Positions 1 through 13,230 of a stretch of 64,000 bases of DNA are shown here, in pieces. The notes under the pieces are model-generated. The model did no database searches and was not told the DNA's origin. It saw nothing but the letters and a program-made list of their open reading frames with translations. Location of the stretch: NCBI RefSeq assembly GCF_004798865.1, contig NW_025336598.1, forward strand, positions 16,343,553 through 16,407,552, written 5' to 3'. This DNA is from Varanus komodoensis (taxonomy: Eukaryota; Chordata; Lepidosauria; Squamata; Varanidae). Each line of letters starts with the position of its first letter. The first letter of the stretch is position 1. The translations under genes and the position numbers were made by a program.

Positions 1-1379
1 CATGTCGTTTTGTAAGGTTCATTCAATAGCAGCTCTGTGCTTGCCAAATAGCTATGTAGGTGCCACTATTCTGAATCTGCCTGTTTTGGTGTCTACACTT
101 TCCCAATGCTTTGAATCATAATTTTATTGTATTTATTAGTTTCTGTATTGCCCAGTAGCCTAAGTTTATTCCATTCCATTTCCATATCATTTTGGAATTT
201 TATTAATAAAAATCAGGACAAAATGCCTACACATATACTTCCTACATATATACTTTTTCATAATATACAATTAATAATGGTTATAGTAATAATCAAACTT
301 CAGAGTAAAATTATTGATATATGCATGTGTGTACAATTTCTCCTAATACAGCATTTTTGCACATTTTTCTTCTGATATATGTATTTTGAATGCATTTCTC
401 TTAAGATGTACAGTAGGAGAAATGCCTACAATTGCATGCCATTAGGGTCATATATTTGTATGCATCCTGAGCCAGAATTTCTCCTGAAGGAGGAATTTTA
501 TATAAGTTTTTTGATCACAGAACTGTGTCACCAAATTTGGAGAAGTGTGAAAATTGAAGGATAATCTTGTCTTCACAACAAACCCACAATATCCAGTGGA
601 GGAACTAATTTGAGAACAGCAAACAGGCTGGTTCATATTAAACTGTGAAGCAAATGAATTTCTTTCTCCATACCCACTCCATACCTCACTACATGTTGCA
701 TCCAATTAGTATGTTATAGGGAAGTAAAGCCAGGTCCAACTGTGATAATATGTGCTATGTATGTTCACACTCAGGGATCTTTGACAAGGACTAATGTGTC
801 TTCTGTGAACATATGATTTCCACTTCAATTCCATAAAGCTCACATTATTCATTGGATTTGAAAATGCATATACTTGTGCCAACTTTGACACAGTTCTTCG
901 TAAAATTAAGAAAATAAGAAATTGCATCTCCTGGATCATCATGTTACTCAGTTACAAACACTAGGAAATGTTCATTTTAGAAATGCTAATGAAGTACAAA
1001 TTGACAAGGTTTCTAAGCTCTCAGACTGGATGATTTAATACTTGCTTGCAAAGCTGTGCCTTAGGTCTGTTCCACCTTGTCCAGGAAGACTGATTGGGTC
1101 AGTCTTGCACAAATGACAAAACCTACACTCTGATGCAGAGTTAAGTGTGCTTAAAACCATTGATTTGGGCATCAGGGTTCTTAAGTCTCTGTTGGATTCT
1201 GGCCAAAGTGCCTTGTGCTAAAACAAATAAATGGGTTGCTCAGTTCTATGATGAGCGAAGTCTTCTGGAGTGGCTGAAAGCGTTTGCAGGAAAGTGAATG
1301 GTCATGGTAAAGTAGAATTTAAGAGGCTCCAAATTTATTGCATTTGTATTCTATATTTTTTCCTGGAGCTCAAAGTGGT
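1..1379. other. non-coding, AT-rich, no feature seen
   Basis: No repeat that I recognise and no coding-like open frame. The open frames here are short and lack splice context. It is presumed to be intronic or upstream sequence relative to the PCDH18 last exon. Confidence 0.5.
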
Positions 1380-1536
1380 GTCTATGGCTCCATCCTCCCC
1401 CACCTACAAACCCTTTATGAGGTAGGTTGGGGGAAGAGAGGGGACTAGCCCAAAGTTACCATATGAACATGGCTGAATAAGAATCAGAACCCAGGTTTCT
1501 TCACTCCCTTTCCAACCCTTGAACCACTGCACCAAT
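1380..1536 (-). mobile_element. tRNA-derived squamate SINE, minus strand
   Basis: Read on the minus strand, the right end starts with a tRNA-like head. The A box TGGTGCAGTGG is at 1524-1534 and a B-box-like GGGTTCTGATTC is at 1481-1492. The body then contains words typical of squamate tRNA SINEs, such as the TTTGGGCTAGTC and CCAACCTACCTCAT motifs. It is the same family as the better-preserved copy at 59235-59464. The copy is old and diverged, and the 3' tail is not clear. Confidence 0.75.
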
Positions 1537-1830
1537 ATGACTGTGTGGATTTCTTTTCATGCACTAGGCCTTTACAGACATGGTTTCCCTCTTCAGCCCT
1601 TTATGCCCTCTGAAAGCCACTTCTTAAGCTTAAAGGATCCATTGATTTGGCATCCAAGACAGGATAAGTTGTCCAAAGTGAAAACTGGCAAAACCTCAGC
1701 ATGTGTGGGAGCTATGTTATATATTTATATTTTATTCATTTGATCTGTAGCTCAAAAAAGGGGGGCACTCAAACTGATTGCCTGCTTGGGATTTCTGGGA
1801 TCCTGGCCTTCATCCTGATATTGGTACACA

Positions 1831-2370
1831 AGAGCATAAGTTTGGTGTGCTGGATCAGACCAAATGTTCATGTACTCCAGCACTCTATAGACACAGTAGC
1901 AAAACAGCTGCCCATGGCACCACTCAAGCAAGATGGGTGCAGGAACTTCATCTGTCCAAGCTCCACAGCAACTGGTGTATGCAAGCATGCCTCCTCTTGT
2001 GGCGAAGGTAGCACATAGCCAGCAAGGCTAATAGCCAGTCATAGCCTCTGTCCTCATGAATCTGCCCAATCCCTTCTGAAAGGCATCCAGATTGGTGGCC
2101 ATCAACACTTCCATGGCAGCACATTCCATAGTTTAACTATATATTGTTCAGAGAAGTACTTCTTCTTACCTGTCCTAAACCTTCCACCAAATAGCTTTAT
2201 GGGATGAATCTGAGTTTTAGGGTTATGGAAGAGGGAGTAAAATGTCTCCTCCTTCACTGTCTCCACTGCATTATTTTAACCACCTCTGTCATGTCTCCCT
2301 TTGCTCTCTTTTCCCCAAGCTAAATAGTCCAAGTAGTTGTAACTGCTCCTCATAGAGGAGCTTCTCCAGA
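1831..2370 (-). mobile_element. CR1/L2-type LINE, 3' fragment, minus strand
   Basis: The + strand begins with the word GCTGGATCAGACCAAA and later has CATGTCTCCCTTTGCTCTCTT. These are the reverse complement of the 3' end of a CR1/L2-like reverse-transcriptase ORF (family pattern RGDM..V.K) and its 3' UTR. Only about 540 bp is present, which is the usual 5'-truncated form. Short open frames around 1701-2018 are shadows of this element. Confidence 0.7.
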
Positions 2371-4108
2371 AAAATAATGGAAGAAAAAAACATTATTTTA
2401 CATCTAGGTTAAAATTAAATATTTCCATTAAATTTATATATGTGACTTCAACAACTAAAAAGCTATTAGAGAAACTTTCTTTAAGAAGGTTGAGTGCTGG
2501 CAACTTTTTTGTAGGAGTCTGGGAATCATAATAGAAGGAGCAATTGTTATTCTCCAGAACGGTTGAAATGTATTTTTACCTAGTGTGTTTTGAACAGATG
2601 GTTATATAACATACAATTCTATACCGTTTTAATCTGTTGGAACCTAATTGGTACAGTATCTCTCCAATGTTTATTGACAACTTTTAAGCCTTCTTTAAAG
2701 CATATTTTCAGCTGTGAGGTGAGATATTAGGTTTCCATAAGTTTTTTGGATCCAGCATTCCATATTTTCTAGCTGAAGCAATCAGACTCTCCTTCCAGCA
2801 ACAGACCTTAAATGCAGAGACATAAATATGTTCCTGGATTTAATTTTTTGAAGCTTATAAAGTTGACCAAATATTATATCATAATATGACAGTAATTTGG
2901 CCAGCCAATGGGATTTAGCTGATATTAACTAGAAGGGAATCACAGATGTGTACTCAGTACAGAAAATCTCATACTAGAGGATTATATGATAAAATACTGG
3001 AATGGATCAAAGATGATACTGTAGCAGACTTTATGGATGATTGAGAAGAAATTGCATGTTTGCACAGAAGTAAATTCTGTTGTATTCAGCAGGGCTTCAT
3101 CCTGGTAGCTATGCACAGGATTATAGCTTAAATTATTCTTTGTGAGCCATTCTGATAATTACATGAAAATAATGATTGAATTTGCATAAGGCAGGGATAC
3201 CCTTAAGATGCATCTCAATGTAAGTCTAAGGCATCCGGTTTCTTTTGGCTTTCCTATCTTATTGAGCACCAAAGGAAAGAGACTTGTTGCAGTAGCTTCT
3301 GTGTTGCTAAAGACAGTGCCGGAAGGGGCCTCTTAGATTAAAATGCCACAAAATTCTTGGTTGCTTTTGGTGCCACAAGCCCAGTATACCAAACTGGCAA
3401 GATCATGTGGCACAAAAATGCACTTTTTAAACATACCATTTCAAACTACAAGCAAATCTATCTGTTAGATATTCCTTGCTAGCAGCAATGAAAAGCCTCT
3501 TTTTGTTTTGTGTGGTGGAACCCTTTTCCAACACCTACTGCTATGTATGCAGAATTCCTGCTAGTGGTGGTAATTTAATACAAGGGAATTTGCAACACAC
3601 ATTCCTTCTGCTTGGAGGGTGAAATGGATATGCTACAGTCCAGGAAAAAGTGTACTATTTAATTCTCCTCATTGTAAACTTACTCTTTTGCTACAAAACA
3701 AAAAAACACAGCAAAGGTTTGTGTCACATAATGTGAGGTCTCTTTAATGCAAGAACAGAGGAAGCTGCTGTGTGCCACATCAGTCCACAGAGTTGAGTTT
3801 TGTCCATCTTGACTAGCAATGGCTTCCCAAGGTTTTCAAACAAGCATCCTGGGGGGAGATGCAAGCCATTCAGATATTAGCTCTACTGGCATGGGAGCAG
3901 ATTCTGTCCTGCTTTCCTGAACCGCTCAGGAACAGTGGAATTTAGAAACTGGATAGGATGAGCTGCATCCCATGCCACCAGTGCCCTTTCTGAGATTTGG
4001 ATCAGTGCTGGCAAGAGATGGTGCTAAGAAACAGGCCTGCAGCCCAGTGCCCTGTATCTGGGATAAATATATTGTAACCTTTCAGGGGTTTTGGCTACAA
4101 CTCTTACG
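2371..4108. other. non-coding, no feature seen
   Basis: Apparently unique sequence with no recognised repeat, RNA gene or exon. Confidence 0.45.
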
Positions 4109-4440
4109 AAGGTAAAAAGGTAAAGGCTCCGCCATATGTGCATGCTAGTTGTGTCCAACTCTGGGGCTGATGCTCATCTCTGTTTGTAAGCTAAAGAGCC
4201 AGCACTGTCTGAAGATGCTTCTGTGGCCACATGGCCAGCATGATTACATGCCAAGGCACACGAAATGCTATTACCTTTCCCTTTCCCTATTCATCTCCTC
4301 ATATTTGCATGCTTTCGAATTTCCAGGTAGGCAGAAGCTGGGACAAAGCAGCAGGAAATCACTCCATTCTGCAGATTCAAACTGCCGACTTTCCAATCCA
4401 CAGCCCAGCAGCTCAGTGGTTTAACCCACTGAACCACCCA
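4109..4440 (-). mobile_element. Sauria SINE, near full length, minus strand
   Basis: The tRNA head is at the right end. The A box TGGTTCAGTGG is at 4426-4436 and a B-box-like AGTTTGAATCT is at 4373-4383. The middle carries the family's characteristic words for the tRNA-unrelated part (CCCAGCTTCTGCC; GCCATGTGGCC). The left end is the Bov-B-related tail (AGAGTTGGACACAACTAG) closing with ACCTTT repeats. Sauria SINEs are specific to squamates and are mobilised by Bov-B/RTE LINEs, so this element is the strongest host indicator in the window. Its sequence is moderately diverged. Confidence 0.88.
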
Positions 4441-6275
4441 CATCCCTACAGCACTTACAGTTTTAGCCAAGAAACTATACTGAAGCAGCTTCCATCTCAC
4501 TAAAAGTAATGTCTGGGAATACCCAGGAACTAAATATTGTGGCTTAAGTTTTTATACACTAGCAGACACATCCAGTTTGCACCAGTTCACCAACTTCTGA
4601 AACTGCAAAAATGCATCCTTCTTCATATGCGTATCTTATTCCCTTTTCTCCATTAGTTGTTCAGGATCTTTCTTCTCTTGCAATGCCCCTTTTTCATCAT
4701 CATCATTGCTCTAAGAGCAACACTTCTTTCATAGCATCTTTGCCATGGGAAACACTGATTCAGGATTACTTGTCAGTTCTGACCTCTTTCTTTCTCTCTC
4801 TCCTTCCCCTGCCTCCACTCACTGGTGAGAAAGCAAAAAGAAAACATTGCAACATACTCTTGTTGCTGTACAAAACAACGTATACTATTCCGTGCTCATT
4901 CAGCCATGATGCGTAGCTGAAAATTTGGTAGCGTAGTAGAAGATAGGTTTGCATGGGGAAATGTTTTGTGAAATTGCATCCAACCTCAGGTGTCTGTGCT
5001 TTTGCTGCAAAGGATGAGAGTAGTGCCATTTAAAACTCACACACAAACATTTCAAAAGGCTCTCAAGATGCTGTGTAAAGTATATCACTGGAGAGGAAGA
5101 ACAAAATTAATTTTTACATAAACACATAGACATGATGCATGCTATGCCTTTGAACTGGATCAGGCTTTTCATGGTACAAAGTGAAGTCTTTCCCCTTCAA
5201 GTACCTTGATAGTTTTCAAGGTTTCACTATTTTGCATGTGCAAGTAGCTCTAGAAAGTTTATTAAACACAAACCCTTCCTGCAGTCTGGTGTTGTGATCC
5301 CAAGATAAGAAAAAAGAACACTGCATTTGTAATTTTAATAAGGCAGGGGGAAAATCCTGCAGTAATGTGGCATTTGAATTTTTAAATCGATTGCTTTCTA
5401 AATAAAAAAATCAATTGGTGCAACATTTCTATCCAGCCTGGTAGTAGGCTATGTTTATTCTGTAGGATGAATGTGGGCACCTGAGAACTCTTTTCTGCAC
5501 TGTACGTTTTCTCTTAATGGAAAAAAGTAAATTTCTTTCCTGCTCAGTTTTAGAAATTGGAATAAGGAGCAATATATAGTCACAACTTGTAAATCAAAAG
5601 GGTTTTAAAAGAAAAGGCTGTTGCCTGACATTTTCCACATTAAGTTCTGAGGCCTTATAAGCCATTTTTCTAACACAGAATAGTTCTCTTTTCTTTTCAC
5701 TGTTATTTATTTAACATTGAATGCCAACTCCCATGTGTAGGGGCATCATGCATAATTGGCTGGAGACAACCATTCCGTAGCTTGAAGACAGCCTTTGTCA
5801 AAGGTGTACGGCTTCTAAACACAGTCAAGGAGAGGGTTAATTGCTAGCCAATTGCACATAAACCAGCAATACCTGAATGCATGGTCAAAGGAAACCGTAA
5901 TGGGAGACAATTGAAGATCTGTCTAAAGGTCTATAGCAGGAGAGGGAAATGGCTTGGCAGAGGAAGGTGATGGCTGCTTCTTGCTCTGTGCTTGCCATGA
6001 TGTATCCTACAAGTAATAATTTAGTTTCTGGGATGTAGGCCTGTGAAACACATAATTTATGCATGACTAGGAAAGTTTTTGAAATAAAAGCTTCCATAAA
6101 CATAGAAAGCTTTTAAAAGTGACTGACGAGAAGTGCACTCAGTTTACATGCAGCCACGTAACATGACCAACGGCTTTATGTGTGTGTGTCAGCAGCTGTC
6201 ACAGATGAAAATTGAAACTGAAATGTGCATTAGAAATTAAATAAAATATATTTATAGCTGTTTTGCCAAATACTT

Positions 6276-6278
<3 letters not shown>
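4441..6278. other. non-coding, no feature seen
   Basis: Apparently unique sequence without a recognised repeat or exon. Confidence 0.45.

Positions 6279-6315
<37 letters not shown>
6279..6315. repeat. (TG)n microsatellite
   Basis: An uninterrupted TG run of about 18 units, long enough to be polymorphic. Confidence 0.97.
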
Positions 6316-6316
<1 letters not shown>

Positions 6317-8858
6317 ACTGCCTTACAGAAACAAAATTAGCACATGAGGAAAGACTTGGCTTGCCTGGCTAGTCTTACATGAGCTAGTTTTTACTGGACT
6401 TTTAAATAATATATTGGACTACTCCATCAGTGTACTCTGAGGTGTGTTTGGTAGGGATGCAGGGGATGCAAGAAAGGGCTTTCTGTGTAGCTGCTTCCAG
6501 GCTCTGGGACTCCTGAAGGGGCAAGCTGGCTTGATTCCTCACTGTTGTCCTTCCACCAGCAGGCAAATATGATTTCGTCCAAGCTGGCTTCTGAAATGTA
6601 AACGGGTCTATTGCTGGAGGGTTGTGGCGTGTTTGTTTGTCTGCTTTCATCAGCTGGCCTTGCTACTTTCTCTTATTGCTGTGCTGCTGATGTATTTGTT
6701 TTATCAAATATTTTATTTCAGATTTCATTTTATTTTATTTTAATAAAATCTGGATTTTATTGCTACCTGCCTTGAGTGGCATTCTGTACCAGAAAGGAAG
6801 GAGGTAAATGAATAATAGTATTTGACTGTTTGTCACCCTTCCCCATCCTAGGCCTGAAGAGGTACCATTCCCGTAATCCTATAATGTTGCTGACCATTTC
6901 TGATCATGTTCAAAGCATGCTGAAGGATGTGCTCCTTTGTGCTCTCTCGCATGTTTAGCAGTGAAATGTCCATTGTAAGGCCGGCTTTTCTTAGCAACCC
7001 GCTGCAAGAGCACACTTTATTGTCCCATGACACCACTTCTACGTAGTTCTTTGGGGAGTTTATCCTAATTTGGTTAACAATCGAAGTGATTTGTTGGATG
7101 CCTTCTGAATGCACTGGGATGATTTCTATGTCTAGACTTCACAGATGTATATTCATATGACCCTCATCACCTTTAGGACATTCCTCACTGAATTAAGCAT
7201 CATGTCATTTCTGCAAGACAGTCTTGCATCTCACAACCAGATGGGCTGTGAATGTAGCACTTTTAAATAAAATGCATGGCCCTGACTGAGAGGGAGGGAG
7301 ACAAACGGTCGGATACAATTTTAGTTTAAAAAATAAAAGCATAAACAAGAAGCATGAGGAAATAGCTTTTCCGTTTTTGTAGGTGTAGAAAGTGATATAC
7401 ACTCAGAATTAACCTTTTTTTCTGACCTCTTCTTAATGCTAAACCAAAACAAATCTAATCTATTCAAGGCATTAGTTCAAGTACACACATGGAATTCAGA
7501 GAGTTGTTCTTCCTGAGAGATTCTTGCAGCAGTTTAATATTTTTGTTTAAAAAATCCACTCTCAGGTTTTCATCTTAATTCATCAGCTCACTAAATAAGC
7601 TAAGTTTTCAAACTCATACAAGCCTGAGCTACCATTCACCAAGATGTTCATTTGGGCCCTTTATGGGGTTTGTGAGGAGATATATTAGGAATGGCCTGGG
7701 ACAGTCTTTCTAGGAGAAGATCCCTCTCAAGTCAACTGTGGGGTAGAAACCCTGCATATGGTATTGGGCATTGCTGATTTGGACTTCTCCACCCACCCAC
7801 CCCAAATTTACCATTTCTAGTTGCTGTGCGTACATGTGCTGGCCATTGACTGAGGGGCTGGAAAAGGATCTTATCCACTGGTGCGATTCAGCTTCTTGTG
7901 GTGGGCTAGCTTATATGTATCCGTCTGTATAAATTCAGTTGTTTTCCACAACCTCTGGGTGGGACACCAGAGACATTGCCCAGCTTGAAAGGAGCAGGGC
8001 TGGTGGGAACCTGTCTCCAAAAAGGGGACTGGACCTTGGCAGGGTGTCTGCAAGACTCTAGACTAGCTCAGAGGCTGGCATGCCTGCCACATGCCAGGGT
8101 GGCAGGAGGGTTCATGCTGCCATGGTCCTGATCCTCTTGTCACTGCCAAGCTCACCACTCAGCAGTCATGGCTGGTAAGTGATGGAACAATCTGCTATCA
8201 GTCTGCCCCTCCAGGGAGCAGATCTACCCCTGTGTCATGGCAAACACTGTGATGAGCTGTACTAAGTCAAAGTTGTGGCCCATTTTACCTCCAAAGCTGG
8301 TTTCTGTGTGGTCACTTCTCCCTCTGCTTTTGCCTTGGTGAACTCTGCAAGGCCAGCATAGATAGCTATAACCTATTTGTGAGCTCACTTGGTAAATATG
8401 TGCATGAATGAGTACAAAAATCAGAATAGCGCAGAGACCTTGCTTGAAAATAATAGAGAGGGGAAGTTAAGCTGACCCCAGCACACTGACATAGCTGCCA
8501 AGATATCTGCTTCTTGCCTAATTTTGATAAGCAGAAAGTTGGTTTGGGCTTATCCTGGTTAGAGAATTGCCTCCTCCCACATATTTACTGGCAGCTCTAT
8601 TCAGCTCAGGTTGTCTCTCGCTACTACCCAATGAAAAAGTACAAAAGGAGAGTAGAAGTGAAAGATTCGTAGGAGGGACTGGGGGTGCAGATTGTATGCA
8701 TTGGTGGGAGAAGTTTCCCCCTGCTCTTCTTTATTCCTTTCATCATCCCAGTGTGTCTGGCTGTAACACATAAAAGCTAGCTTAAGAGTGAAAGCATACG
8801 TGTATGCAAGTCTCTTGACTTAGCTGAAATGAATTGGTGTGAATCCATTCCTCTGTTC
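6316..8858. other. non-coding; possible SINE/LINE tail near 6690-6830
   Basis: At about 6690-6830 the sequence resembles a degraded 3' tail of a squamate SINE/LINE (T-rich stretch, then TGCCTTGAGTGG and GGAGGTAAATGAATAA). The rest shows nothing recognisable and runs up to the assembly gap. Confidence 0.35.
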
Positions 8859-8958
8859 NNNNNNNNNNNNNNNNNNNNNNNNNNNNNNNNNNNNNNNNNN
8901 NNNNNNNNNNNNNNNNNNNNNNNNNNNNNNNNNNNNNNNNNNNNNNNNNNNNNNNNNN
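8859..8958. other. assembly gap (100 N)
   Basis: Exactly 100 N. This is a common placeholder for a gap of unknown size, so distances across this point should not be trusted. Anything could be missing here, including PCDH18 5' exons. Confidence 0.97.
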
Positions 8959-9061
8959 TTTCTTTTTTCTGGAGGGTAGAACTACACAAGGCTCACAAGG
9001 CAAATGTGTCTTGCTTATCTGAACTTATCCCATGCCAGAGTTGCCAAGGTATTTTCTCTAA

Positions 9062-9195
9062 TGCAGGAGTTGGCAACCTGTGGTCCTCCAGAATTTTTGT
9101 CATCCTTCTCATCTCATCATCTTGCACTATTGGCTCTACTGACTGGGATTAGCAGGAATTGTCATCCAGAACATTAGGAGGTCCACAAATTGTCC
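9062..9195. repeat. short palindromic interspersed repeat, copy 1
   Basis: The two ends are imperfect inverted repeats (GGCAACCTGTGGTCCTCCAGA against ggaggtccacaaattg). In the middle is the degraded core in which the family has a 'TTGGACTACAACTCCCATCATCC ... ATTGGCC'-like arrangement. Related copies lie at about 30041, 31616, 47690, 53291 and 62651. The MITE-like structure suggests a non-autonomous DNA transposon, but I cannot name the superfamily. Confidence 0.6.
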
Positions 9196-12139
9196 CTTGA
9201 GAAGTTTCACCGCAGCCAATGTGTTTGAGCAATTTTTTAAAAAGAAAAACTGGATTTTCTTAAGAGAACATCAGTGAGAAAATTTGGGTGCAGTTTCATT
9301 TTAGGTCTAGTCCATGCATAGAATAAAAGATGTTCTAATTCATGAATAAAAGACAGCAAACATGACTTTTCATTTCACTATGTAGCTTTGCAGTCTCCAG
9401 CCCCTTGTGATAAGCTTGAAGTTTCTTGCTCAGATCTTGTTGTAGATTTCCAAGATGCTCAGGTATATCATGGGCAAAGAATTAAGCCTATATTTTGTTG
9501 GCATCATCATCATCATCCTTACAGGATTTCACAGAACTAGATGAAGTATCTTAACATGGCATGAAGGCTAAATAAATCCCTGAGGTTATTGCTACTTTTC
9601 ATTCAGCAAAGCAACTTTTTCCTGACAGTTACTTAAAAAGACAGGAAGTCTCAAGATATTTATCTTCCATCTTCAAGAATCTCATAGGTTCATGTGCATT
9701 ATTTAGAGGATCATTAGCATGCAGGGCATGGAGATGTTCCTTAACCACCCACCATACACACAGACACACACACACAAACGGAACTTAACACATATTAACA
9801 AGGCTTTCACATGCTTTATGCTTCTTTGCACAAGATCATTTGGATTAAGCGACTGTGTGCCTTGGAATACTTACAGATCTGTGTACCCACTCCCACCCAG
9901 GAGATTTGATTGCTATACTCTTCTTTTGAAGGATGACTAATTTAAAATGGAATGGTGAAATCCTTATGGACAGATTAGGGCACACCATTTGGTTGTGATA
10001 ATCCTCTTGCCAGGCTTCCGTGCTCTCAGTATTAGGATGGGAAAGATGACATTAGGCTCAAAGGATACCGTAATGGGCAGTTCTGCATCTAGAGAAGTCT
10101 TTGTATTGCAACCAACAGTATACCTACCAGCATAACTATCATTTGTTGTATTACAAAATTAAAAGTTAAGCATTGGTCCTTGCAAAGGCAAACTGGCACC
10201 ATCCATGCACAAGATGGAGGTGTTAGCAGGTTTGGGATTTCTAGGGCTTGCAGAAGCACACAAGACTTTCTGGCAGAAAAAGCCGTCTCCAACCCAATGC
10301 TCAGACCTTTGACCGAGTTTGTTCAGTGGTCACTGCAGATCTGAGCCTTTCAGGTGGCTACAAAACGCTTTCTAGTGGGACAGGTCTTGGAATGACTGGG
10401 CAGGAGAAATGAATGGAGAATGAAGGGCATGTCTGACTGGCAAGCTGGCTGAACCACACTGCAACGTTTTCTTGCAAGCCTCACTTGTAAACTATTTGTT
10501 TTCCGTTCTTTATTGGTGAATTGGTTAATTTTCTCAGCCTTTTCCACTAAGCATAAGGGACATTTATTTCCAGCAGGAGCTAACTAAGGCACACATGTTT
10601 CGCCAGCAGAAGATCCCTGGCATCTCCAGAAAGAACTGGTAAAAATGCCCACCTGAAACTCTGGAGAACTATTACCAAACACTGTAGACAAAACTGACTG
10701 CACAAACAGTGACTTGATTGTGAAGGGACAAGATTGCTGGCCAGGTGGCAAAATATGTGATGCCTGGTACATCAGTATGTACATGCTCTCAGGACAGAGA
10801 CTGAGGGTGGGCTTCAGATATTATTTAATGCTTCTGAGTCCATCTCCTGCTTTTTCCACTTTCTGGCTCCCACCCAACCATTGGGCTCAATACAGATTTA
10901 CTAGTCATGCCTGGGGCACAGATTGCCCCAGGTTGCAGTGCTTCGTTTGTTTGTTTTTTACCTACTCTGCAGTAAATTACAGTCTAAAGGTTATTTCCAG
11001 GTGAACTCCTTGCTAGGTCACTTTGGCTGCATTTAGAGTATTGGCATGTATGAGTTCTGGTTGGGTGAGAACTATGAAGCGCCTCAGTGGGGATGAGTGG
11101 CCCTGAGGCTTGCAACTTAAGGCTGGGGGCCCCATGTGCAAAATGCAGAATATTGTGGCCATTGTCTAGGCTCATCTAATCACATCTGTAGGGCTCTGGA
11201 AGGAGGGGTATGGGAAGACCCCTGTGCTGTCAAGTGTGGTCCTGCAGTGGGGTAGCAACAGGTACCAGGTTTAGGGTAGCCTCACTGCAAAACCCATAAG
11301 CTTGATATCTGGTTGAAAGAGCCTTTCCACTCCTGTTATGTCGGCAAATGTGTTCCAAGTTGAAACCACTTATCTCTGCCTTTTCTCTTTATTTCCACCT
11401 CTGCTTGCAATGGGTACACAATGCCATCTGATTGGTAGTGCTAGAAGAGATCCATCTGAAAGCCTCCAATGCAGTCAAAAGAAGCAGGCTTATTTTTCTG
11501 CCCTTTCAATGATAGTTGCAAAAAGGCTCCACTTCACAAAGGAAATATTCATTTTTCCATTGAACTAAATAAACAGGATTCATATTGTTGAGATGAGGTG
11601 AGAGCTCTATTGCCTTCAAGTGGTAGCAGGCATCTGACATATTATCTTTTGAATTGCTTTGACTTCTGGGTCCAGATGCAGAAGTGGAGATGCATTAATT
11701 GTGCTACAAAATGGTTTTAGCAAAGACATCATTGAACGCAGGCATGCTTACCAAAATAAATGCATTAAATGGTGGTGTTTTTACATATTCCATTTGCAGA
11801 CTGAACCAAGTTGACCTGGCGTGCAGCAGACAATGCTAAATGCTGACGAGACAGTTATGTCAACTCTTCTAGTGCCTCCGTGTCTGGTTTCTGATGGATT
11901 CTTTTCAGGTTTTCTATTTCATGGGCAAGATCATGTTGTGGTTTGAAGGACTTGGAGAAAACCTGCAGTGGCTCATTTCTGAAAAAGAAAAAAGAGAAAG
12001 CAAAGACTTATGCCCTTAACTGGAAGTTATGTCACTTTATGATATGTGCAAACTGCCCCCAGCCCAAATACTGTTCTCATTGTGCCCTAGTTTACACAAG
12101 TATCTGCCTCAGTTTCTCAACCATTGATGAATGGCAGTT
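9196..12139. other. non-coding, no feature seen
   Basis: No recognised repeat or exon. There is a short CA-rich patch near 9755-9780 and a short CAT run near 9502-9516. Confidence 0.45.
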
Positions 12140-12222
12140 GAGTGTCCTGCAACAGCAGGGGGTTGGACCCGATGGCCTACATGGCCCCTTCCAACTCTGT
12201 TATTTGATGATTCTATGAGTGT
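12140..12222 (+). mobile_element. CR1 LINE 3' terminus, plus strand
   Basis: The words GGGGGTTGGACCCGATGGCC and CCCCTTCCAACTCTGTTA, followed by GATGATTCTATGAG, match the 3' end of sauropsid CR1 with its ATTCTATGA-type tail. Only about 80 bp remains, an extreme 5' truncation. Confidence 0.8.
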
Positions 12223-13230
12223 GTGAACTGGCTCAACTCAGAATTTCTGGCTGTAAGGTGACATGACCATTCTGTTTGTGAGATTTGCTCTGTAACTGGC
12301 CATCCATGCATGCATTTTATCTTATGGACTTACTATTAGGCCATCAAGTATCATCCCTTGCTCTTATGACCCTCTATATTTTGATTTTTGTATGCTCGTT
12401 TAGCACCCTTTTGTTGAACTAATGGCATAACATGCATGTTAGCTTATCAGGACAAACATAAAAAAGCCAGATCTTGAGTAATGGCCGTATATGTAAACTC
12501 ACCTTCACCCATAGCTCTAAAAAGAAAAACAATCCCTTTTGCTGATTCCTTTTAAGTCCCAGAAGGCTAGCCAGATGTAAGCAGTTTTAGTGGTGTACTT
12601 GTATTGTTACACATATCCCACTTCTTTTAACAATGTGAAATGCAAGAAGTAACACTTCCAGTGATCTGCACTCCTTTTCTCTAGAGGAGGGATCACTGGA
12701 GATTTGTGGTGTTTTCTAAAGTTGTTTAGTTTATTCATCGATATATAAGCAAAGCATAGGTTAAGGCAGGCAAGTAGCACACAGACTTCTCAAAGGCAGC
12801 TGCACTGAACCACCTCAACACCCTTGAGTGCTTTTAGCCTTCAGGTAAATCGACTTGCCTTTCTACAGCTCTCCTTCATGGTGTTCAAACAGCCATTTCT
12901 TTCCTATGGAGAAATCACATCAAATACCACCTTCACCTTGGGATGAGGAGAAAGCATGAGTCACTTCTCAGGTTCTGCTGGCTTTTCTAATTCAAAACAA
13001 GCAAGATGCCCTGCTATTTCCAATAGCTCACATTAAGGTATCATAATCCTGCCTAGTGTGGACCATTTCATATAATCTGCCAAACAAACTACATCAGTAC
13101 TGGATATGGTTAAAGTGAGAACATATACACACAAGCATGTTAATTATGATTCCAGTGCATTTGATTGCTGCAAAATACTCATAGTACCTCATCATAATTC
13201 TACAGTGATTTTTCTCCTGTCTGTTCCATG
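12223..13230. other. non-coding, no feature seen
   Basis: Apparently unique, AT-rich sequence with no exon or repeat recognised. Confidence 0.45.
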
